Below, one piece after another: positions 1-5,365 of a stretch of 6,621 bases of DNA. A program made the position numbers and the translations under genes. This DNA comes from an uncultured Pseudomonadota bacterium (GTDB lineage Bacteria; Pseudomonadota; Gammaproteobacteria; Burkholderiales; SCOH01). The notes below the pieces were generated by a model. That model was not told the DNA's origin, ran no database searches, and was given only the letters and a program-made list of their open reading frames with translations. Within the stretch, counting starts at the first letter, position 1. Every line of letters starts with the position of its first letter. The stretch covers positions 1 to 6,621 of the forward strand of contig CALMFQ010000495.1 of NCBI GenBank assembly GCA_937863215.1, written 5' to 3'.

Positions 1-45
1 CGACCTGTTCGATCGATTTTACTTTGGAGTGTACTACAGGAGGTT

Positions 46-121
46 TGGCTCCCCGACCTGGACTCGAACCAGGGACCTGCGGATTAACAGTCCGTCGCTC
101 TACCGACTGAGCTATCGGGGA
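46..121 (-). tRNA. tRNA-Asn (anticodon GUU), copy 2 in transcription order
   Basis: Read on the minus strand this is a complete 76-nt cloverleaf. The acceptor stem UCCCCGA pairs with UCGGGGA, the D arm is GCUC/GAGC, and the anticodon loop CUGUUAA carries GUU at positions 34-36. The T stem is CCUGG/CCAGG with loop UUCGAGU. The discriminator is G73 and the 3' CCA is encoded (TGG at 46-48 on the plus strand). It decodes AAU/AAC as asparagine. The anticodon stem has four Watson-Crick pairs plus an A27-C43 mismatch at its base, where E. coli tRNA-Asn has a G-U pair as I recall it. It is identical to the copy at 175-250 and lies 53 nt downstream of it, so the two are probably processed from one transcript. 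Bases 1-45 beyond its 3' end show no clear terminator or gene. Confidence 0.97.
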
Positions 122-174
122 ACATCATTTTTCAAGCTGGGTGCTATATTGGTGAAATATAGCTGCATTTGATT
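122..174 (-). other. Inter-tRNA spacer with an 8-bp stem-loop
   Basis: This 53-nt spacer between the two tRNA-Asn genes contains a perfect inverted repeat: GCTATATT at 143-150 and AATATAGC at 156-163, with loop GGTGA at 151-155. No U-run follows on the minus strand, so it is unlikely to be a terminator. A role in folding or nuclease processing of the dimeric tRNA precursor is possible but inferred. The tRNA duplication stops sharply: identity between the copies covers only 44-121 and 173-250. Confidence 0.6.
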
Positions 175-250
175 TGGCTCCCCGACCTGGACTCGAACCA
201 GGGACCTGCGGATTAACAGTCCGTCGCTCTACCGACTGAGCTATCGGGGA
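175..250 (-). tRNA. tRNA-Asn (anticodon GUU), promoter-proximal copy
   Basis: This copy is identical over all 76 nt to the one at 46-121: same acceptor stem, GUU anticodon, encoded CCA (TGG at 175-177 on the plus strand) and A27-C43 mismatch. It is transcribed leftwards from the promoter at 266-294 and would be the first tRNA in a two-tRNA transcript. Exact identity of the copies, with unrelated sequence just outside, points to a recent tandem duplication or continuing gene conversion. Confidence 0.97.
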
Positions 251-265
251 TCAAATGAGGTGCGT

Positions 266-294
266 ATAATAATGAGTTGGCCGCTTCGGGTCAA
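266..294 (-). promoter_or_regulatory. Promoter of the tandem tRNA-Asn genes
   Basis: On the minus strand, TTGACC (294-289, 5 of 6 consensus) is followed after exactly 17 nt by TATTAT (271-266, 5 of 6). The downstream bases ACGCACC form a C-rich stretch before the tRNA 5' end at 250. Transcription would start near 259, about 9 nt upstream of the mature tRNA. The match and spacing are those of a strong sigma70 promoter, as expected for a stable RNA. The motif match is direct; use as a promoter is inferred. Confidence 0.75.
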
Positions 295-304
295 TAGCTA
301 AAAT
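277..304 (+). promoter_or_regulatory. Putative promoter of the AsmA-like gene
   Basis: TTGGCC (277-282, 4 of 6) and TAAAAT (299-304, 5 of 6) are 16 nt apart and would start transcription near 311, giving a leader of about 14 nt. The leader holds a weak ribosome binding site, TAGG at 311-314, 10 nt before the ATG at 325. The spacer contains the whole -35 of the opposing tRNA promoter (289-294). The -10 also forms the left half of an inverted repeat, TAAAAT/ATTTTA (299-304/307-312). Confidence 0.4.
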
Positions 305-324
305 CAATTTTAGGTCTGCATTGG

Positions 325-1581
325 ATGAAATTTATAAAAATCGTTCTCGGAGCCGTTTTATTTCTGGTTGTATTGATGCTGGTATTTCCGCTGCTGTACC
401 CGCTGAATCTGTATATACCGCAATTGCAGAAATCGCTTTCAACCCTGTTGCGACTGCCGGTACAAATCGGAGAAATCAGTGTCGCCTACATGCCTTTTCC
501 CCAGGTTGTGCTGGGTAACGTGCGAATCGGGCCGGAGCGGCAGGCGGAGATTGCTCGCGTAGTCGTGGCACCGGACTATCTTTCGTGGCTAGGCGGCGGT
601 AAACGCATCAAGAACCTGACGCTGGAAGATGCCTCGGTCAGCCAGGCATTCGTATTGCTGGGGCCGGATCTGATCAAGGGCATGCAACAGGATCAGCATT
701 ACCTGGTGCGGCAGATGATGTTCAACAATGCACGGGTTCGCATGACCCGGGCGACTTTCGGCCCGTTCAACGCCCAGCTGAATATCAGCAAGCAAGGCCA
801 GTTCCAGCAGTTCCTGCTATCGCAGGAAGGGCAGGCTGCGACACTGGGCATCGAGCCCTATGAAGGCGGTAAATATAAATACAGTTTTGATACCCAGGGC
901 TGGGCAATACCAGGGGCGGAGGATCTGCGCTTTAGCTCGCTTACCATAATTGGCATTGGCAATTCCGATGCGATCGACTTCAACGACATCCGCGGCGTGC
1001 TTTATGGCGGCACGCTAACCGGCAGCGCCCGTCTGTTCTTCAACGACCAGTGGCGCCTGCTGGGCAAGTATCGCCTCAACAATCTGCAGGCAGAGCCGCT
1101 GACTCTGGCGGTCAGTCCGCATACCAATGCTTCCGGCCGGATAGTTGCCGACGGCAGCTTTGTTGCCAGTGGCCGCTACCTGGAAGATATTCCGTCCCGG
1201 CCGCAAACCCAGGTACGGGTTAGCGTACACGATGGCAGTGTGAACAATTTCGACCTGATTACCGCCATCCGTTACAACAGTCCGTCGGGCGAGGGGTTGC
1301 GTGGCGGCAAGACGCGCTTTGACGACATGACGTTGACTCTGGATGCCCGCGATCACAGTCTGCGTTTTTCCGCAATCAGCCTGCAATCCGGCCTGCTCAC
1401 TGCAACCGGGAATGTGGTGCTGAACAGCAAGGCGCAATGGAATGGTAACCTGCAGGTGCGTCTGAAGAGCCCGGTCAACCCGCTGGCAATGTCGCTCGGC
1501 GTCAGCGGAGCGCTCGATACTCCGCTACTGCAGCCGCATGCAGCTGCGCCGATTGTGCCGGTAGTGGAAGATGAAAATTGA
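325..1581 (+). CDS. AsmA-like, membrane-anchored periplasmic protein
   Basis: The product is 418 aa. One N-terminal hydrophobic helix (about residues 4-27, after MKFIK) anchors it in the inner membrane with the rest in the periplasm. The stretch just after, PVQIGEISVAYMPFPQVVL followed by GNVRIG (residues 45-69), matches the AsmA N-terminal pattern in which a beta strand precedes a PxP turn and a G-N-V-x-I-G strand. The middle is rich in alternating beta-strand sequence. The end (about 326-403: GGKTRFDDMTLTLD, TATGNVVLNSKAQWNG, VSGALDTPLLQP) resembles the C-terminal AsmA repeat. AsmA-family proteins (AsmA, TamB, YhdP, YdbH) are linked to outer-membrane assembly and phospholipid transfer through beta-groove bridges; this one is short and its precise role is unknown. 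The tail is Pro/Ala-rich and acidic. The ATG at 325 gives a proper signal anchor. It is a single gene ending at the terminator 1597-1631. Confidence 0.75.
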   Translation: MKFIKIVLGAVLFLVVLMLVFPLLYPLNLYIPQLQKSLSTLLRLPVQIGEISVAYMPFPQVVLGNVRIGPERQAEIARVVVAPDYLSWLGGGKRIKNLTLEDASVSQAFVLLGPDLIKGMQQDQHYLVRQMMFNNARVRMTRATFGPFNAQLNISKQGQFQQFLLSQEGQAATLGIEPYEGGKYKYSFDTQGWAIPGAEDLRFSSLTIIGIGNSDAIDFNDIRGVLYGGTLTGSARLFFNDQWRLLGKYRLNNLQAEPLTLAVSPHTNASGRIVADGSFVASGRYLEDIPSRPQTQVRVSVHDGSVNNFDLITAIRYNSPSGEGLRGGKTRFDDMTLTLDARDHSLRFSAISLQSGLLTATGNVVLNSKAQWNGNLQVRLKSPVNPLAMSLGVSGALDTPLLQPHAAAPIVPVVEDEN

Positions 1582-1596
1582 TGGTTGGCAATACAT

Positions 1597-1631
1597 AAAA
1601 CAAACGCCACAGATCAGCGGCGTTTTGTTTT
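1597..1631. terminator. Bidirectional intrinsic terminator between convergent genes
   Basis: The left arm is 1597-1608 (AAAACAAACGCC), the loop 1609-1618 and the right arm 1619-1631 (GGCGTTTTGTTTT). All pair except one bulged T at 1626. With an A-rich foot on one side and a T-rich foot on the other, it can act in both directions. It lies 15 nt after the AsmA-like stop codon. On the other strand the stop codon of the transglycosylase (1614-1616) falls in the loop, and its last four sense codons are encoded in or beside the right arm. Confidence 0.8.
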
Positions 1632-2657
1632 GGTGCCATCGGGCTGCTGCCCGGCTTCCGATGCGCGGTATGCTGCGCCAATCGACTGGCTGAGTCGTGT
1701 CACCGCCATTGCATAGTTGATGCTCTTGTTGTAGCGGGTGATGACATAAAAGTTATTCAGGCCAAGCCATGCCTGAAAATGTCCTGGTGCCGTCTCCAGA
1801 TTGAATGCAAGCGCCTTTTGCTGTGCGTCGAGCGGTTGCAGTGGCTTGATGCCCATCTGCTGCAGTTCGCCAACCGTATATTTGAGGTTGAATTTTTCCG
1901 CCGCCAGCGTGTCGAGTACTCCATCGTCGGCACTGGCTTCCTGCACGATTGCATCGTCGCGCTGCCAGCCGAATTTGCTGAAATAGTAGGCAATGCTGCC
2001 AATGACATCGACCGGGTTTTTCCAGATGTCGCGTATGCCATCTTCGTCAAAATCAACGGCATAGCTGCGAAAGCTGCCCGGCATGAACTGCGGCCAGCCC
2101 AGCGCACCGGCATAGGAGCTTTGCAAGGTCAGCGGATCGACATTTTCCTCGCGCGCCAGCAACAGGAATTGCTCCAGTTCTTGACGGAAATACTCGGCGC
2201 GGCGCGGGTATTCAAATGCAATCGTCGTCAGCGCATCGAATGCACGATAGTGCCCGAGGTGTTTGCCATAGTCGGTTTCGACGCCGATGATGGCAATGAT
2301 GACTTCTTCCGGCACGCCATATTTTTCCCGTGCCTTGGTCAGCCATTCCCTGTGCCTGTGCCAGAATGCCACACCGCCGCGGGTTTTCTCCGCTGTCAGG
2401 AAGTTGGGGTGGAACTGGTACCAGGCGCGCGAAGTTGACGGCTTGTCGAGCGCGGCAACGATGCCCGGGCGCAGGTTGGCTGCATCGAACAGATCGACCA
2501 GATTCTGTCGATCCCAATCGTGCTTCTGCACCATCTGCGCAATGAAAGCCTGCACATCCTGGCGCTCACTCAGGCGAGTAGGCGGCAGCCCGTCGGCAGC
2601 AACAGTGGAAACAAGGGTCAACAGTGGCAGTAAACGCAGAGACAGAGGCAGCTTCAT
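1614..2657 (-). CDS. mltB: MltB-family lytic murein transglycosylase (soluble, secreted)
   Basis: The product is 347 aa. It cleaves the MurNAc-GlcNAc bond of peptidoglycan with formation of 1,6-anhydroMurNAc, in the periplasm. After a signal peptide (about residues 1-21, ending STVAA) comes the SLT_2/MltB domain. The catalytic glutamate is E127 in IIGVETDYG, matching E162 in the IIGVET motif of E. coli MltB. The SYAGALGWPQFMPGSF block (181-196) and the EF-hand-like DFDEDGIRDIW (202-212) correspond to the substrate groove and calcium loop of Slt35. RYNKSINYAMAV (308-319) is the usual C-terminal family motif. There is no lipobox cysteine, so unlike E. coli MltB it should be soluble, as in SltB-type enzymes. 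The ATG at 2657 is chosen because it begins the signal peptide and lies about 15 nt after the predicted transcription start; the ribosome binding site is poor. The basic tail TKTKRR is encoded within the terminator. No peptidoglycan-binding domain is seen. Confidence 0.9.
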   Translation of the reverse strand: MKLPLSLRLLPLLTLVSTVAADGLPPTRLSERQDVQAFIAQMVQKHDWDRQNLVDLFDAANLRPGIVAALDKPSTSRAWYQFHPNFLTAEKTRGGVAFWHRHREWLTKAREKYGVPEEVIIAIIGVETDYGKHLGHYRAFDALTTIAFEYPRRAEYFRQELEQFLLLAREENVDPLTLQSSYAGALGWPQFMPGSFRSYAVDFDEDGIRDIWKNPVDVIGSIAYYFSKFGWQRDDAIVQEASADDGVLDTLAAEKFNLKYTVGELQQMGIKPLQPLDAQQKALAFNLETAPGHFQAWLGLNNFYVITRYNKSINYAMAVTRLSQSIGAAYRASEAGQQPDGTKTKRR

Positions 2658-2679
2658 CGGGGGCCCAAGGTTTTGCGCT

Positions 2680-2707
2680 ATTATCGCACGCTGCACTTCA
2701 CATTCAA
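2680..2707 (-). promoter_or_regulatory. Promoter of the lytic transglycosylase gene
   Basis: On the minus strand, TTGAAT (2707-2702, 4 of 6 consensus) is followed after 16 nt by GATAAT (2685-2680, 5 of 6). Initiation would fall near 2673, leaving a leader of about 15 nt before the ATG at 2657. This placement excludes the longer reading frame beginning at 2762, whose first codons would lie upstream of the transcript. Confidence 0.6.
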
Positions 2708-2846
2708 GTGGAAATGGCTGTGGTATTGACTTGGCGCCCTGCGCACCAGGATTGCCCGGCACCTTTCACCGAGGTCTGCGCAGCCGGAACCGGTAGTCGA
2801 GCAGGGCAACAAACGGCAACCGCCTCTTGATTGCGCCGCCAGCGGG

Positions 2847-2916
2847 CATGCCTGCAAGGCGCTCTGCCATTGGCCTGCAGGCATGGCTGCAGGCCGCTCT
2901 GGTATTGGCTTGCAGG
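2847..2916. repeat. Imperfect 35-bp tandem duplication with nested inverted repeats
   Basis: The units 2847-2881 and 2882-2916 both begin with CATG and end with TGCAGG, and match at 29 of 35 positions. Two perfect inverted repeats compete for the junction: CATGCCTGCA/TGCAGGCATG (2847-2856 with 2876-2885) and GGCCTGCAG/CTGCAGGCC (2872-2880 with 2887-2895, 6-nt loop). Function is unknown; replication slippage, a paired protein-binding site, or a structured leader are all possible. Confidence 0.75.
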
Positions 2917-3013
2917 ACTATCCGCCCGCGCGGCGGCCGAGGCCGCGGGAACCCTCCGGCGGCATTGAAACTGGCTCCCACTTTAACTAAACCTTTGATT
3001 AGTGTGGCGGCAA

Positions 3014-3054
3014 GCCGGTCAGGCAACCGGCAATGGCAAACCAATTACCGGGAG
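3014..3054 (+). promoter_or_regulatory. Leader hairpin and ribosome binding site of the deaminase gene
   Basis: A perfect 6-bp inverted repeat, GCCGGT (3014-3019) and ACCGGC (3026-3031) with a 6-nt loop, lies about 30 nt before the start codon. The ribosome binding site is GGGAG (3050-3054), 7 nt before the ATG at 3062, and this decides the start. A second ACCGG (3047-3051) overlaps that site and could pair with 3015-3019 instead. The ribosome binding site is well supported; any regulatory folding is speculative. Confidence 0.5.
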
Positions 3055-3061
3055 ACATTGG

Positions 3062-4561
3062 ATGGCGTTCAGAATCTGGCTGGCAATGTTGTGCCTGCTG
3101 ACAGCCGGGCAGGCTGCGGGGCGTGAGGTAGCTACCGATCGGCAGCACAACCGGCTGGCCGCGGGCAGATATTATGCCCGGTTGCTAGCCGCGCAAACCC
3201 CGCGCCTGGCGGAATTGACTCTGTTCACCAATATGTTGCCCAAGGGGGGCGACCTGCATCATCACTACTCCGGTGCCATCTACGCCGAAACCTATCTGGA
3301 TTGGGTGGCGGCGCAGAATTACTGCATTTACCGCCACAGTGACGCAGCTTTGAAGATCGAAAAATATCGCATCGAAACCAGACCGCAGGCGCTGGGCGAT
3401 GCTGCGCGCAGCTTGTGCGTATCGGCCGAGGCGGCGCACCAGGATAACCATTTCTATCGCGAGCTGCTGCAGCGCTGGTCCGACAAGGATTACGGCAACC
3501 ATTTTCACGAGCAGCGCCCGCCAGATCAGCAGTTCTTCGACACTTTCGGCTATTTTGGCGATATTTCCACTGTCGATTACCGGCAGGGGTTGCGCGAGCT
3601 GAAAGCGCGGGCGCAGGCGGAGAATGTCGGTTATCTGGAAACCATGCTCAAAGGCGGGCCATCGGTCGACAAGCCGGAGCTGGCAACATTGCTCAATGGT
3701 CTCGGCCGCGCTGCTTCCGAGCAGCAGCTCGGTGAGGCGCTGACACGAGGCTTCGAACTGCTTGCTGGCGATGCCGATACGGCCGCCAGGCTCGACGCCT
3801 ACCTGAAGATGCTGGAAGACGCCGCCGGCGGGATCGACGATCCCGGCTTCAAATTGCGCTTTCAGTCCTACGTGTCGCGCAACAGCTCGCCGGCCAAGGT
3901 CTTCAGCAGCCTGTATACCTCGTTTGCCGCTGCCAGCCGCAGCCCGCTAATCGTTGGCATCAATATCGTCGGCCCGGAAAATGGCTACGTGGCAATGCGC
4001 GATTACAGCCTGCACATGAAAATGTTCGCTTTTCTCAAACAACGCTTCCCCGGCATGAAGCTGGCAATGCACGCCGGTGAGCTGACCCTTGGCATGGTGC
4101 CGCCGGAAGGATTGCGTTCGCATATCCGTGAAGCGGTGCTGGTAGCCGGGGCGAACCGCATCGGCCATGGCGTCGATATCGCCCACGAAACCGATGCACC
4201 GGGCTTGCTTGATATCATGCGGCAGCGCAAGACGGTGGTCGAGATTGCGCTGACCAGCAATGCGTTCATTCTCGGCGTCAAGAATGAGGCCCATCCGCTG
4301 TCACTGTACATGAGCCACAAGGTGCCGTTCGTGATCGCCACCGACGACGCCGGGGTGTCGCGCAACAACCTGAGTCACGAATACCTGCTGTACACCAGCC
4401 GCTACCGGCCGTCGTACACGCAACTGAAGCAGACGGTGTACAACAGCATCCGCTATTCGTTCCTGCCGGATGTGGAAAAGCAGGATGAGCTGCACAAGCT
4501 GGACAAGCGCTTTGCCGAATTCGAAGCGCGGGTGGCGCGACTGCCGCTGCCGGGCGGCTGA
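3062..4561 (+). CDS. Exported adenosine deaminase-family protein (ADGF/ADA2-like)
   Basis: The product is 499 aa. It is predicted to hydrolytically deaminate adenosine or a related purine nucleoside, releasing ammonia, outside the cytoplasm. A signal peptide (MAFRIWLAMLCLLTAGQAA) is visible. The metal-dependent site of the ADA superfamily is complete: HxH at H66/H68 (GGDLHHHYSG), H337 and the catalytic E340 (AMHAGE), H369 (NRIGHG), and D428/D429 (ATDDAG). TSN (398-400) and the HP motif (411-412) are also kept. GINIVGPENG (299-308) resembles the VGxDLVGxE stretch of ADGF proteins. The protein is about 150 aa longer than typical cytoplasmic Add, with extra sequence at about residues 85-200 including two cysteines (C88, C119) that could form a disulfide. 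The ATG at 3062 has a good ribosome binding site. No clear terminator follows. Family membership is solid; the true substrate is not shown by sequence. Confidence 0.85.
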   Translation: MAFRIWLAMLCLLTAGQAAGREVATDRQHNRLAAGRYYARLLAAQTPRLAELTLFTNMLPKGGDLHHHYSGAIYAETYLDWVAAQNYCIYRHSDAALKIEKYRIETRPQALGDAARSLCVSAEAAHQDNHFYRELLQRWSDKDYGNHFHEQRPPDQQFFDTFGYFGDISTVDYRQGLRELKARAQAENVGYLETMLKGGPSVDKPELATLLNGLGRAASEQQLGEALTRGFELLAGDADTAARLDAYLKMLEDAAGGIDDPGFKLRFQSYVSRNSSPAKVFSSLYTSFAAASRSPLIVGINIVGPENGYVAMRDYSLHMKMFAFLKQRFPGMKLAMHAGELTLGMVPPEGLRSHIREAVLVAGANRIGHGVDIAHETDAPGLLDIMRQRKTVVEIALTSNAFILGVKNEAHPLSLYMSHKVPFVIATDDAGVSRNNLSHEYLLYTSRYRPSYTQLKQTVYNSIRYSFLPDVEKQDELHKLDKRFAEFEARVARLPLPGG

Positions 4562-4681
4562 CACCATCGGCATGGCTCGGTTTTATCTGCGGTTTTTTGT
4601 CAGGCCAGGGCGGGTGCGGCGCTCCGGTCAACTGGCGCAACCCGTGAGCGGCAATAGCGGAATCAACGGCAGAAAATGTTT

Positions 4682-4710
4682 TTGACATCCAAGACGACTG
4701 GTCATATAGT
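4682..4710 (+). promoter_or_regulatory. nemR promoter (near-consensus, leaderless start)
   Basis: A perfect -35, TTGACA (4682-4687), and a 5-of-6 -10, TATAGT (4705-4710), are separated by 17 nt. Initiation 7-8 nt after the -10 falls on 4717-4718, and the start codon is ATG at 4718. There is no Shine-Dalgarno sequence before it. The remainder of the 4562-4681 gap shows T-runs (4581-4584, 4593-4598) but no convincing hairpin directly before them. Confidence 0.85.
4687..4707 (+). promoter_or_regulatory. Putative NemR operator O1 (autoregulation)
   Basis: This 21-bp element recurs at 5372-5392 with a single difference (T4699 versus C5384). It runs from ATCCAAGACGAC through GGTCATAT and covers the whole spacer of the nemR promoter, so bound repressor would block RNA polymerase. 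The core GACTGGTC is an imperfect version of the palindrome GACCGGTC in the other copy. A further TGAC at 4712-4715, inverted relative to GTCA at 4701-4704, extends the symmetry. Assignment to NemR is inferred from position and duplication. Confidence 0.75.
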
Positions 4711-4717
4711 TTGACTC

Positions 4718-5317
4718 ATGAGTAGAGCAGCCCGCAGTGAAGACACCCGTTCCCGCTTGATTGAAGGCGGCATGGCGCTGTTTGGCCAGAGGGGATACAA
4801 CGCCACCGGCATCAAGGATATTACCGATGCTGCCGGAGTGCCGAAGGGGTCGTTTTACAATTATTTCGCCAGCAAAGAGGATTTCGGCGCAGAGATCATC
4901 CGCAGTTATGCCGACTTCTACGGCAAGGCTTGGGCCAGCAGCATGGCAAGTGCGCCGGCGCAACCGCTGGCGGCGTTGCGCCACACTTATGAGCATTTCA
5001 CCGAGTACCATGAATGCTGTGAGAGCCGTACCGGCTGCTTGCTGGGCAATCTGGCGGCGGAAATCAGCGAATCGAGCGAGTTGTGTCGCGAAACGCTGCG
5101 CAAGGTCACCGGGTCATGGAACCGGCAGTTTGCCGAGCTGCTGCGCCAGGGGCAGCAGGACGGCTCGGTGCGTACCGACCTGACGGCGGAGCAGATGACC
5201 GGTTTCTTCTGGAGCGGCTGGGAAGGCGCGCTGCTGCGGATGAAGATCGAGAATTCGATCGAGCCGGTACGTTTGTGTATCAAATTGATGTTCGAGCATT
5301 TTTTTCCCCGTGTCTGA
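4718..5317 (+). CDS. nemR: NemR-like TetR-family redox/electrophile-sensing repressor
   Basis: The product is 199 aa, the same length as E. coli NemR. Residues about 8-55 form the TetR DNA-binding domain, with the recognition region VPKGSFYNYFASKEDFG (41-57) very close to the VPKGSFYHYFRSKEAFG of E. coli NemR. The C-terminal domain carries TGCLLGNLAAE (105-115), matching SGCLTVKLSAE around E. coli C106, and RMKIENSIEP (174-183), matching QAKISRSFEP around K175. So C107 and K176 correspond to the pair reported to form a reversible sulfenamide on oxidation by hypochlorous acid. Further cysteines are C100, C101, C123 and C187. It should repress itself and nemA until oxidised or modified by electrophiles. 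The start is fixed: an in-frame TGA lies at 4712-4714 and later starts would cut helix 1. No ribosome binding site is present, which fits a leaderless mRNA. A terminator follows. Confidence 0.88.
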   Translation: MSRAARSEDTRSRLIEGGMALFGQRGYNATGIKDITDAAGVPKGSFYNYFASKEDFGAEIIRSYADFYGKAWASSMASAPAQPLAALRHTYEHFTEYHECCESRTGCLLGNLAAEISESSELCRETLRKVTGSWNRQFAELLRQGQQDGSVRTDLTAEQMTGFFWSGWEGALLRMKIENSIEPVRLCIKLMFEHFFPRV

Positions 5318-5338
5318 TGCGGAGGGGAATGCAGTATC

Positions 5339-5365
5339 CGGCGCCAGCAGGCTGCCGATTTTTTT
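5339..5365 (+). terminator. Intrinsic terminator of nemR
   Basis: CGGCGCC (5339-5345) pairs with GGC-T-GCCG (5350-5357, one bulged T at 5353) around the loop AGCA. An A and seven Ts (5359-5365) follow. It lies 22 nt after the nemR stop codon and separates nemR from nemA transcriptionally. The last two Ts of the run are the first two bases of the nemA -35 element. Confidence 0.85.

Larger units (their letters stand above)
2658..3061. other. Divergent intergenic region, 404 nt, no gene seen
   Basis: This region separates the divergent mltB and adenosine-deaminase-like genes. It holds the mltB promoter (2680-2707), a 35-bp tandem duplication (2847-2916), and a GC-rich stretch with a short hairpin, GCGGC/GCCGC (2933-2937/2942-2946), that has no T-run. 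It also holds an AT-richer segment (2981-3003) and the leader of the deaminase gene. No convincing sigma70 promoter for the deaminase was found. The best candidate, TTGAAA (2965-2970) with TAAACC (2988-2993, 3 of 6), is weak. Short open frames here have no ribosome binding site or recognisable product. Confidence 0.6.

Noticed and set aside
265..270. Perfect TATAAT on the plus strand as a promoter for the AsmA-like gene
   Set aside because: The expected -35 position falls in the tRNA end (242-247) and does not match; the hexamer is better explained as overlapping the minus-strand tRNA -10.
1779..2438. 219-codon open frame on the plus strand inside mltB
   Set aside because: It is antisense to a well-supported transglycosylase gene and resembles no known protein family.
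2658..2762. In-frame 35-codon extension upstream of the mltB start
   Set aside because: It would bury the signal peptide inside the protein, and the predicted promoter (2680-2707) lies within it.
3002..3061. In-frame GTG start 20 codons before the deaminase ATG
   Set aside because: It has no ribosome binding site and would place hydrophilic sequence before the signal peptide; the ATG at 3062 has GGGAG at proper spacing.
2827..3126. 99-codon open frame in the intergenic region running into the deaminase gene
   Set aside because: It has no ribosome binding site, runs through the tandem repeat, overlaps the deaminase signal peptide and has low-complexity Arg/Pro/Ala-rich sequence.
4543..4598. 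Terminator after the deaminase gene
   Set aside because: The GCCGC/GCGGC hairpin (4543-4558) is more than 20 nt from the first T-run and has only 5 pairs, and no good stem directly precedes either T-run.
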